From assembly GCF_001039355.2 (NCBI RefSeq), contig NW_019774502.1:141446-205445 (forward strand): a stretch of 64,000 nucleotides of DNA. Direction: 5' to 3'. A model generated the notes under the pieces. The model was not told where the DNA came from and ran no database searches. It saw only the letters and a list, made by a program, of their open reading frames with translations. This DNA is from Lingula anatina (Eukaryota > Brachiopoda > Lingulata > Lingulida > Lingulidae). The translations under genes were made by a program, and so were the position numbers. This document shows positions 1-12,647 of this stretch, in pieces. Each line of letters starts with the position of its first letter. Within the stretch, counting starts at the first letter, position 1.

Positions 1-2460
1 TTTAAGGGATATGCTAAGAGTTACCAAGCAGAGCAACCACTTCATTTCTTTTCTTGAATGATTTTATTATAAAGTTGGAGAGGGAGATTAATTATTATTA
101 TTATTATTATTATTATTGCAATTGTGCATTTCCACATTCAAAAAGTTTAATTTTGAGTTGTCACAAACATAGTCTCGGTCTTCTGAACTTGGTATTCGAC
201 AGAGTGACACTGTGTTCTCATTCTTGCGGTTGCTAAGCTTACCTTACACATGGAAGAGTGCTTGATTTATGCCTTCCCAGAAGGAATGAGCTCCAGCTCC
301 CATGAATATTGATTACCCCAAAAGATTTCTTCATCATTAACCTATTGAGATGAATGCATATTCAGTTAAAGGTAGCGACGGTAGGTCATTTTTTTAAATA
401 ACGAAAATGTGCTCCCGATTTTGTTTAATTAGAAATAATCTAATAAAACATGCTTCGATCATATCTCTATTAAGTTTTCCTGCCATTTCCAAATTCCCTT
501 CCATTAAAGACATTACAAGAGGACGTTGTGCTAGTTCCATTGTTTTATTTCAACTGGCCCGTAAGAATTTGCTGGATATCTTTCTTGTCATTATTCTATG
601 TGACCTCTTTATTCTATTTTTTTTTTTTTTTTTTGAGGATAGTGATGAACAAATAGAAAAAAAGCTTTAATATTTAACACATGAAATACAAGTGACCCCA
701 AACTTTGACTTACTAGCAAAAAAAAAAAAAAAAAAAAAAAGAAAAGAAAAAAAAAAGAAAAAAAATCCCTTAAGTAGTCAGCAGTTTTTAAATATACATT
801 AATATACATTAACTAGACATAATGGCCTCCCTATCTATTCCAAGTTACAAGGCAGTGACACGACCTTGGATTAACAGTATGTTGTCATTGTTGGGCGATT
901 TATGCCTTCTCGGAAGACATTAGAAGACACGAGATATAAAATGTAGGGTACTGATTAAAGAAGCTGTCCGTTATACTGAGTATTTGAATCCTATGAATAT
1001 AAAGCCAGCTATTTTTGCTCTGGGTTTAATACGAGTAGAGAGGGAAGTGGAGAGAAGACGGCGGGGGAACCTACTGGAAAGAAAGTATAGAAAGAGTGTG
1101 AAAGAACACAAAGATCTTGTGTTTTCTATCCCACGTAATAAAAAAAGAAAAAAGCCAATACCCATCGTCAATATATAAACCTGTACCTTCTGTTAAACAT
1201 TAACGGCTAGCACGTGCAGTTTTAGACATAAAAAATACATATATTTTACATGGATACAAACATAAAGACGAACGTTAAGCATTTCAACATTTTTTATGCT
1301 CATATATGTATTTTTGCTCTTGGAATTCAAAACTACTAGATGTACGTTCGTTTTAAGCGGTACCAGGTTATCCACTTTAGATAAGTAAAGACGGTTCTGA
1401 GAAATGAGAAATGCATGTATAGTAGAATATAAGAGTACAATTTACGCATTATTCTTGGTGTTGAAAAGTTTGAATGCCGATGCAAAAATAATGTGAAGCT
1501 TTTGGAATGCTTAATACGCCCCCCCCCTTATCTTACGAAAGTTTTCAACAATCTCAGATCAAAGATTTAAAAGTCAGTAATAAAGGATACAATTTCGCAG
1601 CTAGGTTGGCTTTTAGATTATCGCACTTATTGACGAACCGTTTAACATTCTTGTGCATAACCGTTACACATCAGTTTACCTGTAGCACGTCCCTGGAAGT
1701 ACATGTAAGTAATACAAATATATTCAGATTTATATGTTCAAAATCGTGCTAATTTTTTATGGCCACATATATGTTCATAAGCGGTCTGTGAATGAAAAAA
1801 AAAAGCAAAAAGACATTAAGCAAATTCATTAGCAGTATTGACTATTCACATGATAGCTATATTTGCGTAACCACACAGCAGAGGTGAGGCTACAAATATG
1901 CCAATACATACACATGTACATGTATGGTGTAAATCTAAACAACTTCATCACCAATACAAAACACCTGGAACAAAACGATTCGATAAAAGGTACTTGTACT
2001 ATGTACGATTGCGTAAATACTTGCAACTGTGAAGAAGGTGATCGAGTAGGACAAAGCACTGTTCGTATCCAGCGTTATGTTTTAGCGATACAACCTGTAC
2101 CGGTACAGTTTGAGAGGACCAAACAAGTCTTTGCGCTACAGGGGATTTTACTTCCTTTCACAAGTTTTTCTCAAATTCGCTTCCCCCCGTTAGGTTAAAG
2201 GTACACTTCATACGATTTACCCGCCAAAATAAGCAGTTTTCTCGTGCTCACGAATAATATATCTATCCCTCTCTGCACTTGGATTCGACATTTGATAAAA
2301 TTTATAAAGCTTCATTTCAGTTTAAAATGACTGGCCAGTCATTATTACAGAGACCATTTTCTTATAGGCTCCAACAGAAATATCAACATCAGGTACGCTC
2401 CAGAAAAAGTACTAAATAAGTAAAATCATTTTAAGGTGTATGTAAGGCTTAATAAGCAAT
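1..2460. other. AT-rich stretch without recognisable gene
   Basis: No open frame here resembles a known family and none has convincing splice context. The stretch holds an ATT trinucleotide run (about 90-117), a T run (617-634), an A-rich tract (718-767) and short C runs. Open frames of 60-111 codons at 407-670, 984-1178, 1507-1752 and 1863-2198 look like chance frames: no domain, mixed composition and no codon bias. Confidence 0.6.
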
Positions 2461-2464
2461 CCCA

Positions 2465-2705
2465 GTCCCTATCGTACTAACTGTGGATCGATCTATCTTG
2501 AAATGGATTCTCGTTAATTGCAATCAACTTAAGCGGCTTAGATGTCTGTCACGCCCACTGAAGCTGCTAAGGGGTAATTAATTATAGTTTAGAAGCTTCA
2601 GTAGGCGTGCCAGACATCTAAGCCGCTTTCATAGCTAAAAGAAATTTAGCTAGAAACCCTTGAAGATGAATCGGTCCTGTTAGATCGATCTAGGTATGGA
2701 AACCC
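2465..2705. repeat. Palindromic MITE-like element, copy 1
   Basis: Non-coding element of about 240 bases with a long inverted repeat. The arms at 2532-2564 and 2595-2627 are 33 bases each, with two mismatches when one is reverse-complemented, around a loop of about 30 bases. Flanking conserved blocks carry GATCGATCT on one side and AGATCGATCTA on the other. A second diverged copy with the same layout lies at about 37745-37990. Presence in two places plus the hairpin supports a non-autonomous DNA transposon. The superfamily is not identifiable by eye. Confidence 0.75.
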
Positions 2706-4395
2706 AGTCATAGAGTGGACGTTTAATTGATTGACCGAGTCAAGCACGGTGTAGGTAACTCTTCGTGCTGAATAGCCAAGGTGGTTAGTTGTCAATCCCC
2801 CCCCCCCCCCCCCAACGTGAACCGGTACACAGACTACACCGATAAAATATATTTGGTGAGAAAAACCCTTAAGTGCGAGTGGCATCCAGGAAGAGATTAC
2901 GCTGCACGGGAATCAAAGAAAACGATTTGCTTATTTCTTTAAAAAGACACGACAAAAAGGTCTGTAGACCTCGTGAAAAAATAGTTGAATACTGCTTTAA
3001 AAATAACACATTGAAAGTGACTCTGGTAGACGGAAGGAGCTGATCATTTAGAATATTGCAGGAAGGTGATCGGGTTTATGTAATGGCATAAAAATAGTAT
3101 CATATATTATTGTTCCGCAGAGACTATTCACTTACGACAGGCTATCAGAATATTTCTACCATATTATGACGCTCTTATCGCATGATAAAGTATTTTATAA
3201 CATGTGGTTCTCATGTACATTATATCATATTGATAATGAGAAGGAAATCAAAATTCTTTAAAAGAATATTGCAATATTAAAAAAAAAATTATTCGCAACT
3301 TGCGTGAATAATAATGTAGATAAGTACATGTCCGCCTGAAGAGGTCCCTACCCCTGTTATACCCATCTGTGATGGAGTAGTTTTTCAAGTAATTCCTTTA
3401 TTATTATTAGCCGTGAAAAAAAAAACGAGTTACTCCTCTTATAATGATAATAACAACAACAACAACAACAATAATAATAACTGCCACATTGTCATATCCA
3501 TAGAATATCCCCACTGAGACACAATTTGGAATTTTTACCACCTCAAAATAAAAATCGATTACGTAGGTCAAACCCCGGGCTGAGGTCGGTTATTGCTGTG
3601 TTATTATTATAATTATTAACCTGTCGCTTTCTGGTACCTAGAAGAAAAGGGATTTCCCCTTTTGGGCGGGGAAAACTTATGTCGTCATAACGGCACTTAA
3701 AATTTTGATATATAAAAACCGATGAAGCTCGTATTTGTAATAATTTTTAAAAGCATGCATAAATGCACCAATGTGCTGTTCTTTGATGTTCCATTTAAAA
3801 CATGCTTCAGTATTAAACGGCATTTTTATACGATTGCTGAAATATCACATCATTAGTAGGACCATGAAAGTTTGTAAACTTCCATGATAGGGCTTATAAT
3901 TTTGCATATACCTTTCCATTGAAGCACTTTCAGATTTTAAAATATAGTTTTATTCTCAAATGGAGACAAAGGGGCATTTAAAGTTTTTTCAATGACGATT
4001 TTCATTTTTAAATCATATTGGTTTAATTTGCAATAAGATGTATTAAGCGCAGACCGCGGTGTTCAAAACATTTGAGGAACCAGGAAGTGAATTTGTTTAT
4101 TTTCTAGTTCAGGCGGGGGATACCAGCGCGTTACCTGGGGCGCTTTAAAAATTTAGGGTGTGGTCACAGATGCACAAACTGTCAAATTGCTTGGCTCTTG
4201 TTTTGGGAAATTTGCCCCCAAATGCAGTAACTATCAAAATTGTCAAAAAAAAAAAAAAAATCCATAAAAACATTATGTATCAAGGCATGAACCACAGCAT
4301 TTCACTTGAAGTGTTGCGCAATTTGTCAAATGTTGCAAGGCACATTTGCTGATAAACATGTTACACGAAATTTGATTTACGGACTCAGTCCTTTT
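2706..4395. other. Non-coding stretch with low-complexity DNA
   Basis: It holds a C run at about 2799-2813, A runs, an ATT/AAC/AAT microsatellite patch (about 3404-3480) and AT-rich DNA. No exon-like block with coding bias or strong splice sites was seen. Confidence 0.55.
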
Positions 4396-4601
4396 CAAGG
4401 GCGTTGAACTCCCAAGACGGTTGTACGTTGAGTTCATTGATAACCCTGACATTTTGCCTCTTTCACACACGGGACACTTGAAATAATATGTGACCCGAGT
4501 AACTTAATTTAGCCAAATCTGCCCATGATAAATAACGCAGGTGCTGACCTAACTTATCAGTGAAGTAAACGTACCTCCTTCTTGGGAGTTCAACCCCCTT
4601 G
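4396..4601. repeat. Short inverted-repeat element (MITE candidate)
   Basis: The arm 4397-4416 is the reverse complement of 4581-4600 with one mismatch in 20. Similarity extends inwards by about 10-15 bases (GTACGTT on both sides). Total length is about 206 bases with an AT-rich interior. No clear target duplication is seen, so this is a structural call only. Confidence 0.55.
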
Positions 4602-4687
4602 CTGTTAAAATTTTGTACTTATATTGTTCTCAAAATGCAGATATACAAATATTAATTATTAAAATAATTACGTAACAAACAAAGGGC

Positions 4688-4915
4688 CCAGTTTCATCGA
4701 TCAAAACTGGATAGTGCTGCGGATAAAACTATCCACTGGATAAAATCATTGTCCTCTAGACCATGTATTCTGTGAATGGACTGATGTTTTTCAAACACTG
4801 GATACTTCTTTTAGTCCCTGATATTGCTATCCAGTGGTTAAATTTGGCTGCTCTCCTCATGATTACTGTCCAGAGGATAGCAATTTTAATATCAGGCGGA
4901 TATAGTGTTATTCAT
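4688..4915. repeat. Repeat with internal TATCCA.TGGATA motifs
   Basis: The block contains related direct and inverted motifs (CTATCCACTGGATAA at about 4728, CTATCCAGTGGTTAA at about 4829, plus CTGGATAGTGCT and CCAGAGGATAGCA). The pattern suggests an old dispersed short repeat or a degraded hairpin element. No coding potential is seen. Confidence 0.4.
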
Positions 4916-6510
4916 AGGAAAGCGCAATGAAGTGAAGATGAAAGATGGTCCACAGTTCCGTTATATAAAAGGGATATTTATTGCAACTTATTCATCAGTG
5001 TGTAATGCAGATAATGGACAGTGTACGTGATGCATCTACACAAGACTAAAACACAATAACTCTATAGGCTACAATAAAAACGGGGGAGGGGGTGAATCTT
5101 TTATTAATTCTACGTGTATATGTCATGTATTTAAAAAATCTCGTTTATATTCAGATTTAATTTGAAAATATAACTGTTTACTTATGGTCACGATGTTTCA
5201 CAACCTTAGCAAGCCGGGAAGTATCTTGAAAATATCAATTTAAACGACCATATCAGATAACGAAATCGAAATGTGGTTGTCATGGATACAGTCCCGCTTT
5301 ATTATTTGCTTCAATATGAGAGAGAGCAGAGCAAAAAAAAAAAAAAAAAAAAAAAAAAATAAAAACCAAGAGAGAGAGAGAGAGAAGCGTTTCGCAATCA
5401 AGGTCATCTTTGCTATTAACATGTAATTACACAGCCCGCTATGAATAAGTCATGATTTCTCAGAGTGCGACGAAATAGCATCGGAGAAAATAAATAAACA
5501 TGCGTCAGTGTTCAGGGATGCGTGTGTGAACATAGAGAACCCAGCGAAGTATAAGTCACGTGCCTGTGAGGCATCATAACCAACCAGGCGTCTCGTGTGG
5601 ACACATTACGTCTTTCTAAGAAGTCGCTTTTTTAAGTAACATATTATCCTTGAGGGAAAACTGTAGACATTCCCTACCCCGTGTATAAAACGACCCCTGG
5701 ATACGGAATTTAGTCAGTTTGTCCTTCAAGCTGAATGAACATTAGGTTTTAAAAATCAGTCGCGTACGACTGTCGTCTAGATTCCTTTTGGACCCACAGT
5801 GCTTGAGACTTTTTTTTTTTTGCTGTTTTCATGCGACGCCTAGCAGATGAGAAGAGCTTATAAGAAAGGTAAGGTCGGGCTAAATGCTCGCACTGTTGTT
5901 ACTAAACGCCACAAAACGTGCGTCTTACATTTTGAACCGAGCTGAAGGTCATCCATTCATAAATTTCGCAACATCACTCATGGCGTTTACTTTAAAGGCA
6001 GACGAGCATTTTCACGTGCTTCTTTGTCAACAAAGGTACTCCAGCGCGCATGCGTTCTTTGCACGCTCCTCCGCTGGGATGTATTATCAGATATTTAGAG
6101 ATAAAATAGGATTAGTCGGGCTGGATGAAAACTGTACGATGCGGACGACAAAATATAAGGGGTTAAATAGGAGGGACGCATAAGGTAAAGGGGGGGTTAA
6201 ACCAAAGCGAAGTGCATGTACGCGTTCGAGTTGTTAATGAGAGCCATATCTCCATCGAAACTTCACAGTTGCTAATAACCTTAAGCTCTGGTTGGCCTTC
6301 TCCCGTGCAATGTCATCTTTTATTTATGTTTTTTTTTCAGGTTGTGACTCTGTTGTAAATAATGCACCTGCTTATCTTGAAAGCAATTATATAGGTAACA
6401 TTCAATATTGGTTAATCAGTAGAGCGTTTGCCACACATTGGTGAAAATGTATTGTTCATTATGGGGTTCATTCGCAAAGGGCTATAGTTTTACGTAGATT
6501 AATCCATATT
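4916..6510. other. Non-coding stretch
   Basis: It contains an A run next to a GA run (5333-5383) and ordinary AT-rich DNA. A 99-codon open frame at 5884-6183 starts with ATG but matches no family known to me, and I do not treat it as a gene. Confidence 0.5.
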
Positions 6511-6516
6511 CGCGGC

Positions 6517-6686
6517 GACTCTCGCCAAATGCAGTCATATTTTAATGTTAAAACAGACTAACGCGTTTCCATTTGTTTCCAACATACTCCTATAACCTGC
6601 AACTTTTCAGTATTCTTCTCAACGCGAAGAGGAGGCGTGTTTTAACATATTAAAATATGCTTATCTGATTGCATTCAGCGAGAGTC
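6517..6686. repeat. Imperfect palindrome (hairpin element)
   Basis: The left arm from 6517 (GACTCTCGC...) pairs with the right arm ending at 6686 (...GCGAGAGTC). Both arms continue through TATTTTAAT and GTTAAAACA blocks, with small indels. The span is about 170 bases and looks like a degraded MITE. Boundaries are approximate. Confidence 0.5.
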
Positions 6687-6689
6687 CCC

Positions 6690-7866
6690 ACAGGGTTGGA
6701 TCGATCTAAGTATATCGATAGTTCCATTGGGAATGAGCCCTTACACATTTATCACTGACACCGATACGATAGATTTTTCAGTATACCAAATGGCTGCGGG
6801 GATGTTATTTTTATGTATATTTGCACACGTAGATGTTGCAGAGGAATAAAAAGACATTTCAGTTGTTGTCAGCAACCCAGCGAAGTTTTTCTATAGGACC
6901 ATGTTCTATAACCTTCTTTATTATCATTCTTAATCTCCTGATTTTTCGTAGCTTCTGTTAGGTCCAGACCAAAATAAGTAATTTTATAAATAAAAAATAA
7001 AGATATTAAGATATAGGGCCCTACATATCAGATTTATTTTATAAACGGAACTGTCGCACGGCGTGTTATATCATGGATATGTGCCCCTGTAACTGTCTTA
7101 TAGATTTTTCCTCTAATGCATGCTAGGCATATTTTTAAAATCAAAAATGGTGCACGTAGGCCCTTGTTGTTTTGCATAAACATCTATTGCTGTTACATAG
7201 ATCATTGTTAATGTTCCTTTGGTAAATGAATACTTGAAAGTAGATTCTACACGCACGGTGTCAAAATATATGTTTATAATGCTAATGGAGATTTTATCAC
7301 AGTTTTGAGTCGTGAATGAGCATCAGTTTTAACAGTATTAAATACGTTAATAGTCATTTTATGGTGCCTAAGGGGAATATTTGTATATTTAGTTCTATAA
7401 CTGATAAACCATCTTTCTATTTTAGTCGAACATTACCTATTGTTAAGGCGAAAATTGGTAAAACTCTTCCATCTTGCATTTCTTTGTTAAAAATCTGCAA
7501 TCTTCGATGTCTTAGTACCTATCTATTTACAGTACTTTACCTTTATTTCTCAATGACATTTAACCTGTTGAATAATTTCGCCAATTACTCTAGTCTTGGA
7601 AATTGGCTTACGGAGACAGCACATCAGACTGAGCTCTCGTACATCTTCCTTTTAACCTGTCGGACCTATTTGTAACCACACATGTCTGTATCCTAAAGGG
7701 CAGGCCTAGGGTTCCACTTTTCAATTTTGTAAAGGGTCAACTTAAAGTTAGGTTCAGACAGAGTCAATGGCCAAGAAATATTTTCCTCAAATGTCCCTAG
7801 CTCTTTTTTCGATTCTAACCAACACCACTGCCACAATCTTTACATCCAAATCTAATGAACCGACAT
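6690..7866. other. AT-rich stretch without recognisable gene
   Basis: A 119-codon open frame at 7316-7675 has no recognisable domain and no codon bias. Nothing else exon-like was seen. Confidence 0.5.
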
Positions 7867-8045
7867 CCCCGTAGCAAGGGTTGTTCTGGGGAATCGAAAG
7901 ACCCCCCCCCCTCCATTTTTGCCGGAAAAAGGTCCCCTCTGGGTAAAATTTTCATCTAGGTGCACGAAAATTTCATGGTAAAAGGTTCACTTTTTCAGTA
8001 AAAGAAACCTCCTTTCGAAATTGCTCCTCAAAAACACTAGCCTGT
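7867..8045. repeat. CAGGCC-type short repeat, degraded copy
   Basis: It shares ordered blocks with the elements at 12648-12803 and 62621-62772: a C run next to TTCGAAAGA-type sequence, a GGAAAAAGGTCC block, AAATTTT.ATCTAGGT and CACTTTTTCAG.AAAAGAA. The ends are eroded and no terminal repeat is intact. Non-coding. Confidence 0.6.
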
Positions 8046-8870
8046 TACTTACAATTTCCCCTAATAAACCAAGGGGCGCTATACTCTCCAGCAGAGGCCT
8101 GTTGGGTTAGTTCTGTGCGAATTTTCTCACTGGTTCAGAAATGTGCAGTGAAAAAGCCAGATAAATATTTGTGAATATCTAGTGAAAAAACCCTCTGACC
8201 CTGGTAGAGAGCAAAGGGGCACTGACAAGAACGTCAGGTTTTTCTTTGGTTGCATTAGGGGTGCTGTGTTAAGTTTTATTATGATAATAGCTAGGCCTAT
8301 TGTCCGAGGTGAAAAAAAGACAGAAAAACGACAACATTTTGCGCAAACTGCTAAGAAAACATGTGAAAATTCTCTCTTGTTATTCTGACCAAAAAAGTAT
8401 TCTTACAACTTATTCTTAAGCGGAAGAGAAATGGCGGACCAGCAGTGGAAATACGCGAGGCGCCCCGAAAATTAGCTGCTTACATTTTATTCGCGCCAAA
8501 ATAACGTAAGCGGCATCTCTCATTTTAAATTGTAATGGAACGTATTATTCATTGCACTGATAACGAACAAGACTGCCAACAAAGTAGTGATCCAAGTATA
8601 TGATTTTTATATTAATATCCATAGATTGTTCCGAGGAACAGTTTATAGGGCCTTCCAGTATATAAGAGGAAATAATGCAAAGTGCATTATTTTGGGTTAT
8701 ATTGGCGCAGTAAATATAAATGATACTGTTGATACTCAAATTTTTTCAAGAGATATGTTTATACATACCACGCATACCACAGCAGTGCCTTATACGTACT
8801 GATTTTAATCACGTCCTATTTTTTTTCGATCTCTTAGGATAGAACTTGGCATACGCTATAACTTCCGGGT
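8046..8870. other. Non-coding stretch
   Basis: No gene seen. It contains short chance open frames (8182-8388, 8587-8802) and AT-rich DNA leading into the GC-rich block at about 8.9-9.4 kb. Confidence 0.5.
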
Positions 8871-9159
8871 TTCAAAGCAGAGCATACATAGCCGGGGTCT
8901 ATTATAAGAGGTGACTTCATATCGGCGTGCTGAGAACGTGAGGTGCTTAAAGAGCAGAGTGAAAGTGACACATCCGTGAATCGACACGACCTGTTCGACT
9001 GACACGGCCAACGCCTCCTCAGCACCCAGCACGTGCAGCAAGCCCTCGACGCCAGCGTCGTCCGAAAGTTGCGACAGTCACGTAAAACCCGACCACCGCG
9101 ACCCGCGGGAAACTTCTCGACTTCCCGAGGTTTGCGGCACGTCCGTCACCCCCAACGTC
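8871..9159 (+). promoter_or_regulatory. Probable promoter and 5' UTR of the exon at 9160
   Basis: Base composition rises sharply in GC and CpG from about 8930 towards the ATG at 9160, as at a CpG-type promoter in an AT-rich genome. A TATAAG string lies at about 8904-8909 and could act as a TATA box. The transcription start cannot be fixed by eye. Confidence 0.4.
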
Positions 9160-9389
9160 ATGGTTCACATGCCACCCAGCCCATCGTTGTCTCAGGCTCA
9201 GCTTAGCCCCAGGGGTATTACAACGCCCGTTGCCGTGGCAACAACGGCTACTGCCTCTGGGTATGAAGTGAAGACATGCCCCGTGGTGACGGAGGTCTCT
9301 TACACAGGAACTGCCCCCGTGGGTGGCATTTCGACCACCCCCATGCCCGCTGACCAACCCGGGATGAAGCTGGTATCGCCGTCACAAGC
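9160..9389 (+). CDS. Candidate alternative first coding exon of the RTP-like 3CxxC gene (A)
   Basis: An ATG after GC-rich sequence opens a frame of 76 codons plus two bases. It ends at a consensus donor, GTGAGT at 9390; reading through gives a stop at once. The peptide is rich in Ser, Thr, Pro and Ala with no domain (it begins MVHMPPSPSLSQ and ends near KLVSPSQ), typical of a disordered N-terminus. The donor is phase 2. The nearest downstream exon that can receive it in frame is the 3CxxC exon entered at a CAG acceptor ending at 40794. That link spans a very large intron and is an inference. The exon could instead belong to another gene whose later exons I cannot see. Codon use is clearly GC-richer than the surroundings, which supports it being coding. 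Confidence 0.6.
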
Positions 9390-9857
9390 GTGAGTAGAAC
9401 CGTTTGTTGATATCTACATGTAGGTGTGCACTTGGTTGATATTTAATGCGGATAGAGTTTTCTTAATATTCCATTGTGATTGTTCATTTTCCTGTTGGCT
9501 TATATATTTATCTGTTCATTTACTACATTTTTATTTTGCGGCATGATTTTTTTTTTGTAAATTACGTAATATTTGTGTGCGAGCTTGATATTTTTTTTGT
9601 TTTAAACGTGGTTCACAATTAATGCCATAATGGAGAAATACAAATCTCCAAACGCTTATCATACCCTAACCGAAATGTTAGCAACGTATTCTGAGGCTTT
9701 TGTGCCGAACAACCTGTTTAATGCAACTCTTTTAAAATACCTACTGGACTTTATAAGAATATGCCGCCTGTTGTAATCTGTATTTTCTTCCTTGTATTTA
9801 ATACAATGCGTTGTTAGTCCGTCGAAAACAACTCTCTACCGAAGGCAACCTAGGTGA

Positions 9858-9877
9858 TGACGTCATTTCTGACGTCA
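9858..9877. promoter_or_regulatory. Two perfect CRE palindromes, 4 bases apart
   Basis: TGACGTCA occurs at 9858-9865 and again at 9870-9877, about 470 bases inside the putative first intron. This is the consensus palindrome for CREB/ATF bZIP dimers. A further TGACGTCA lies at 13417-13424. Function is inferred from the motif only. Confidence 0.5.
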
Positions 9878-11022
9878 CTTCCCAGCAACAATTCTCGCTG
9901 GACGGAGATGTGCAAAGAATTAGCCAGAGAACTGGTCCTATCTGCGAATAGCTAACGAAATAAATCTTTCTGTGTGACGCTGTTAGTAGATATGAAAGTC
10001 ACCCTGGGGGTTGGGCTGTCACCTTGGTGTTGTTGGTCATCCCCAGGGTGTCACTCCTTTGGGTTCTGTTGTGACGAAGATGGTTGGTCGGGCCGATTTC
10101 TGGCAGTATAGACAGGGAGCAGTAGCTGCTGTTCGAGATCAGTATTTGTAGTATCTATTTATTTATTAACGTGACATGTGAATGTATAAATATATATCAT
10201 CCAGCCAGAATGCTTCATTGTCTCAGTAATTTCCTAATATATCATGGAATCATTGAAGATCACCCGTTCCGTTTGTCGAAACCCGATCTTTATTTCCTAC
10301 CCAGTCAGGGCGCGTGCACTATCGATAAACAATAAACATTCCTCACAGGTGGATTTAGGTCAACCTGACCTTATCAAACCAACACCTCATTGTGACAGGC
10401 GGTGATAGTTCACCTTTGACGACAGCTCTCAAAATACTCTATAGTATATCACGCTTCCAATAACACAGCAGTGAACTAAAGGCCCCCTGGGTGGTGACTT
10501 TTTATTTGCAATTCAACCTGCAATCCCTTTTCAGAAAACTGCACCCCCCTCCAATTCCCCACTTACGGAAATCGTCTGCAGGGATCTGAAGCTCGGAGCA
10601 GTTTTGAATGATAAAATGATATTATCTAAAATGTGATAAATGTAAAAGATACATGTAAATTCAGCAGTTTGTAACGCACTGTACCAGTACGAAAAACCAC
10701 GTTGTCTGATGACGCAAAGTATTACATGTACCTGTACCGGTAGGCTGCATAGAAGTGTGTGCATTACATAAACACTTGTTTTGTAATGTTTGAAAAGAAA
10801 GAAAGAAGGAAGGAAAAAAGAAATAAATGAATAGGATAGAAGAGTGAACGCAAGGTAACATCGTGCATACATACTAGTACACATAGCCTACATACATACA
10901 TGTACATACATACATACATACAGTACATACACCATGCCTGCGCGATCTAGCATTCGCCTATATATACGGAATATACCATTTTTCAGCTCTTTCTGAAATA
11001 TGAAAATAAAGAATTAAAAGAG

Positions 11023-11073
11023 TTCTACCCCCCGTGGGGCTCTACCCCCGTGGGGTTCTACTCCCCGTGGGGT
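11023..11073. repeat. Three short tandem units with CCCC.GTGGGG hairpin
   Basis: Units at 11023-11040, 11041-11056 and 11057-11073 each read TCTAC followed by a C run, then GTGGGG. Each unit can fold on itself. The unit count is small and the function unknown. Confidence 0.7.
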
Positions 11074-12647
11074 CAAACATGAGCAGTAATGTATAGTGAA
11101 ACTGTGCAAAGAACTGGAGAAAGCAAGTGTAACGTCCGAAAATAATACAGATATTAAAATAAACCCTTTCAAAACAAACCGATCAACAAAGCGAACGGAA
11201 ATAGACCAATCCTTTTGAAGAAAGTACCTAAATAAACACATTCGATTCTTTTATTACCAAAAGCGCAGTAACCAGTGAATGTGGTCATTATGCACGAACA
11301 ATAACCTTGAGGACAGATTATTGATCCAAAGTCACGCGATATTTCACGATACTTCGACCCTGGGCCCCTCACCAAAGCAAAAATCCGAGGTTACCACAAC
11401 ATGTCTTTGATACGACACCGTGCAAGTGTTTGTCTCTGGAATTAAGCTGGCTCGATTGTAATCGATTTCTTTACAATTCCGAGTTCGTTTTGGATATGCC
11501 TAGTAAACAATCCAACGTGTGAAATGAATGAAGGTCGCATTCGGCACGGCCATTGACGAGAATCGAGGCTGTTGCTATTAGTCTAAGAATTAACATTTAC
11601 AAGAACAATGTCATATACAACTGTACATCTACGAAAACTGTGGATTTCTTTCACGAATAACAAATTGAAAAATAGGTGATAGCAGGGTTGGTTGAGAGGG
11701 GGTATTCGTTGTGCTCAGTGCAATCAATCATTTTTAGCGCTGAAGAATCTGAGGGAGATGTTCTCTCAGGACCCTGTATTAGCAGTTGTCATAACAGTTA
11801 CAAACAACGATTGAAATACACAAGTCATGAGCGTCAGTTCTGACCAAAAATCCATACCCTCGTCTCGAAAATTAAACAGATTCTAATTTGAATACCCCAA
11901 ACAAATATGGAAAATATTTTGCCTGCAACCAACAGATATATACTGATCCGGCCAATCAAAAATCCCGAGACGCTGAGCGTTAGCGGGACCCCTAAAACAC
12001 GAGTGGTTATTTATATGTACGCAACCTTATGTTGACTTATATACTAGTGAGCACATTGAAATCCAGTAGGTCTATCAAATATTAACAGATGCATTACTAG
12101 GAAATACACACATGAAGCTTTGACAGGATCGTCCCTTGCTTGGCCGTGCAACAAAAGGCTGCAAAATGTTCGAAAGGTAGGAATCGTTATATGATTAGTA
12201 TATTATTATCCTAACAACTTGAGTTACACGTGTATATAAATAATTCATCAGCGATCACTTGTCCCCACCCTGCCGCACTTCTGATCTTAATGGCACCAAA
12301 ATCGGGATTTTAATACAGTAACCAATAATACTCAGAGTCCAATTACTTCATCCCACTCCTTCCCAATCATTCTTTATCCCCCCCCCCCCTCACCCTCTAC
12401 AAGGACCACAGATTGATTTTTCACTAGATATTAAGAGATATGTCTTTGGTTAAATAGATGGCTAATCTCTGTACTGTCGCCTCCGCAAAAATGTCCACAA
12501 TAATTACTGCGGCCCTGGAAGAGGGTACCCCCCCCCCCCCCCATATGCATTTTATCCCCGCTGCCCCTTAAAGCTAACCACAACCAGGGTACATGCATAA
12601 GATATACTAGTAGTATAGTAGTTGCTCGATTATAGGCATATACGTAA

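Larger units (their letters stand above)
9390..12647. other. Stretch after the first exon; no further exon recognised
   Basis: Probably intron. It contains a paired CRE site (9858-9877), a triple CCCCGTGGGG repeat (11023-11073), an ACAT microsatellite patch (about 10886-10925) and C runs near 12380 and 12530. Frames at 10531-10884 and 11014-11375 (minus) look like chance frames. Confidence 0.45.

Noticed and set aside
7316-7675. Open frame of 119 codons on the plus strand
   Set aside because: AT-rich, no domain and no promoter or splice context; length possible by chance in 64 kb.
9019-9357. 112-codon minus-strand frame over the first exon
   Set aside because: Shadow of the GC-rich plus-strand exon, which has the ATG context and splice donor.
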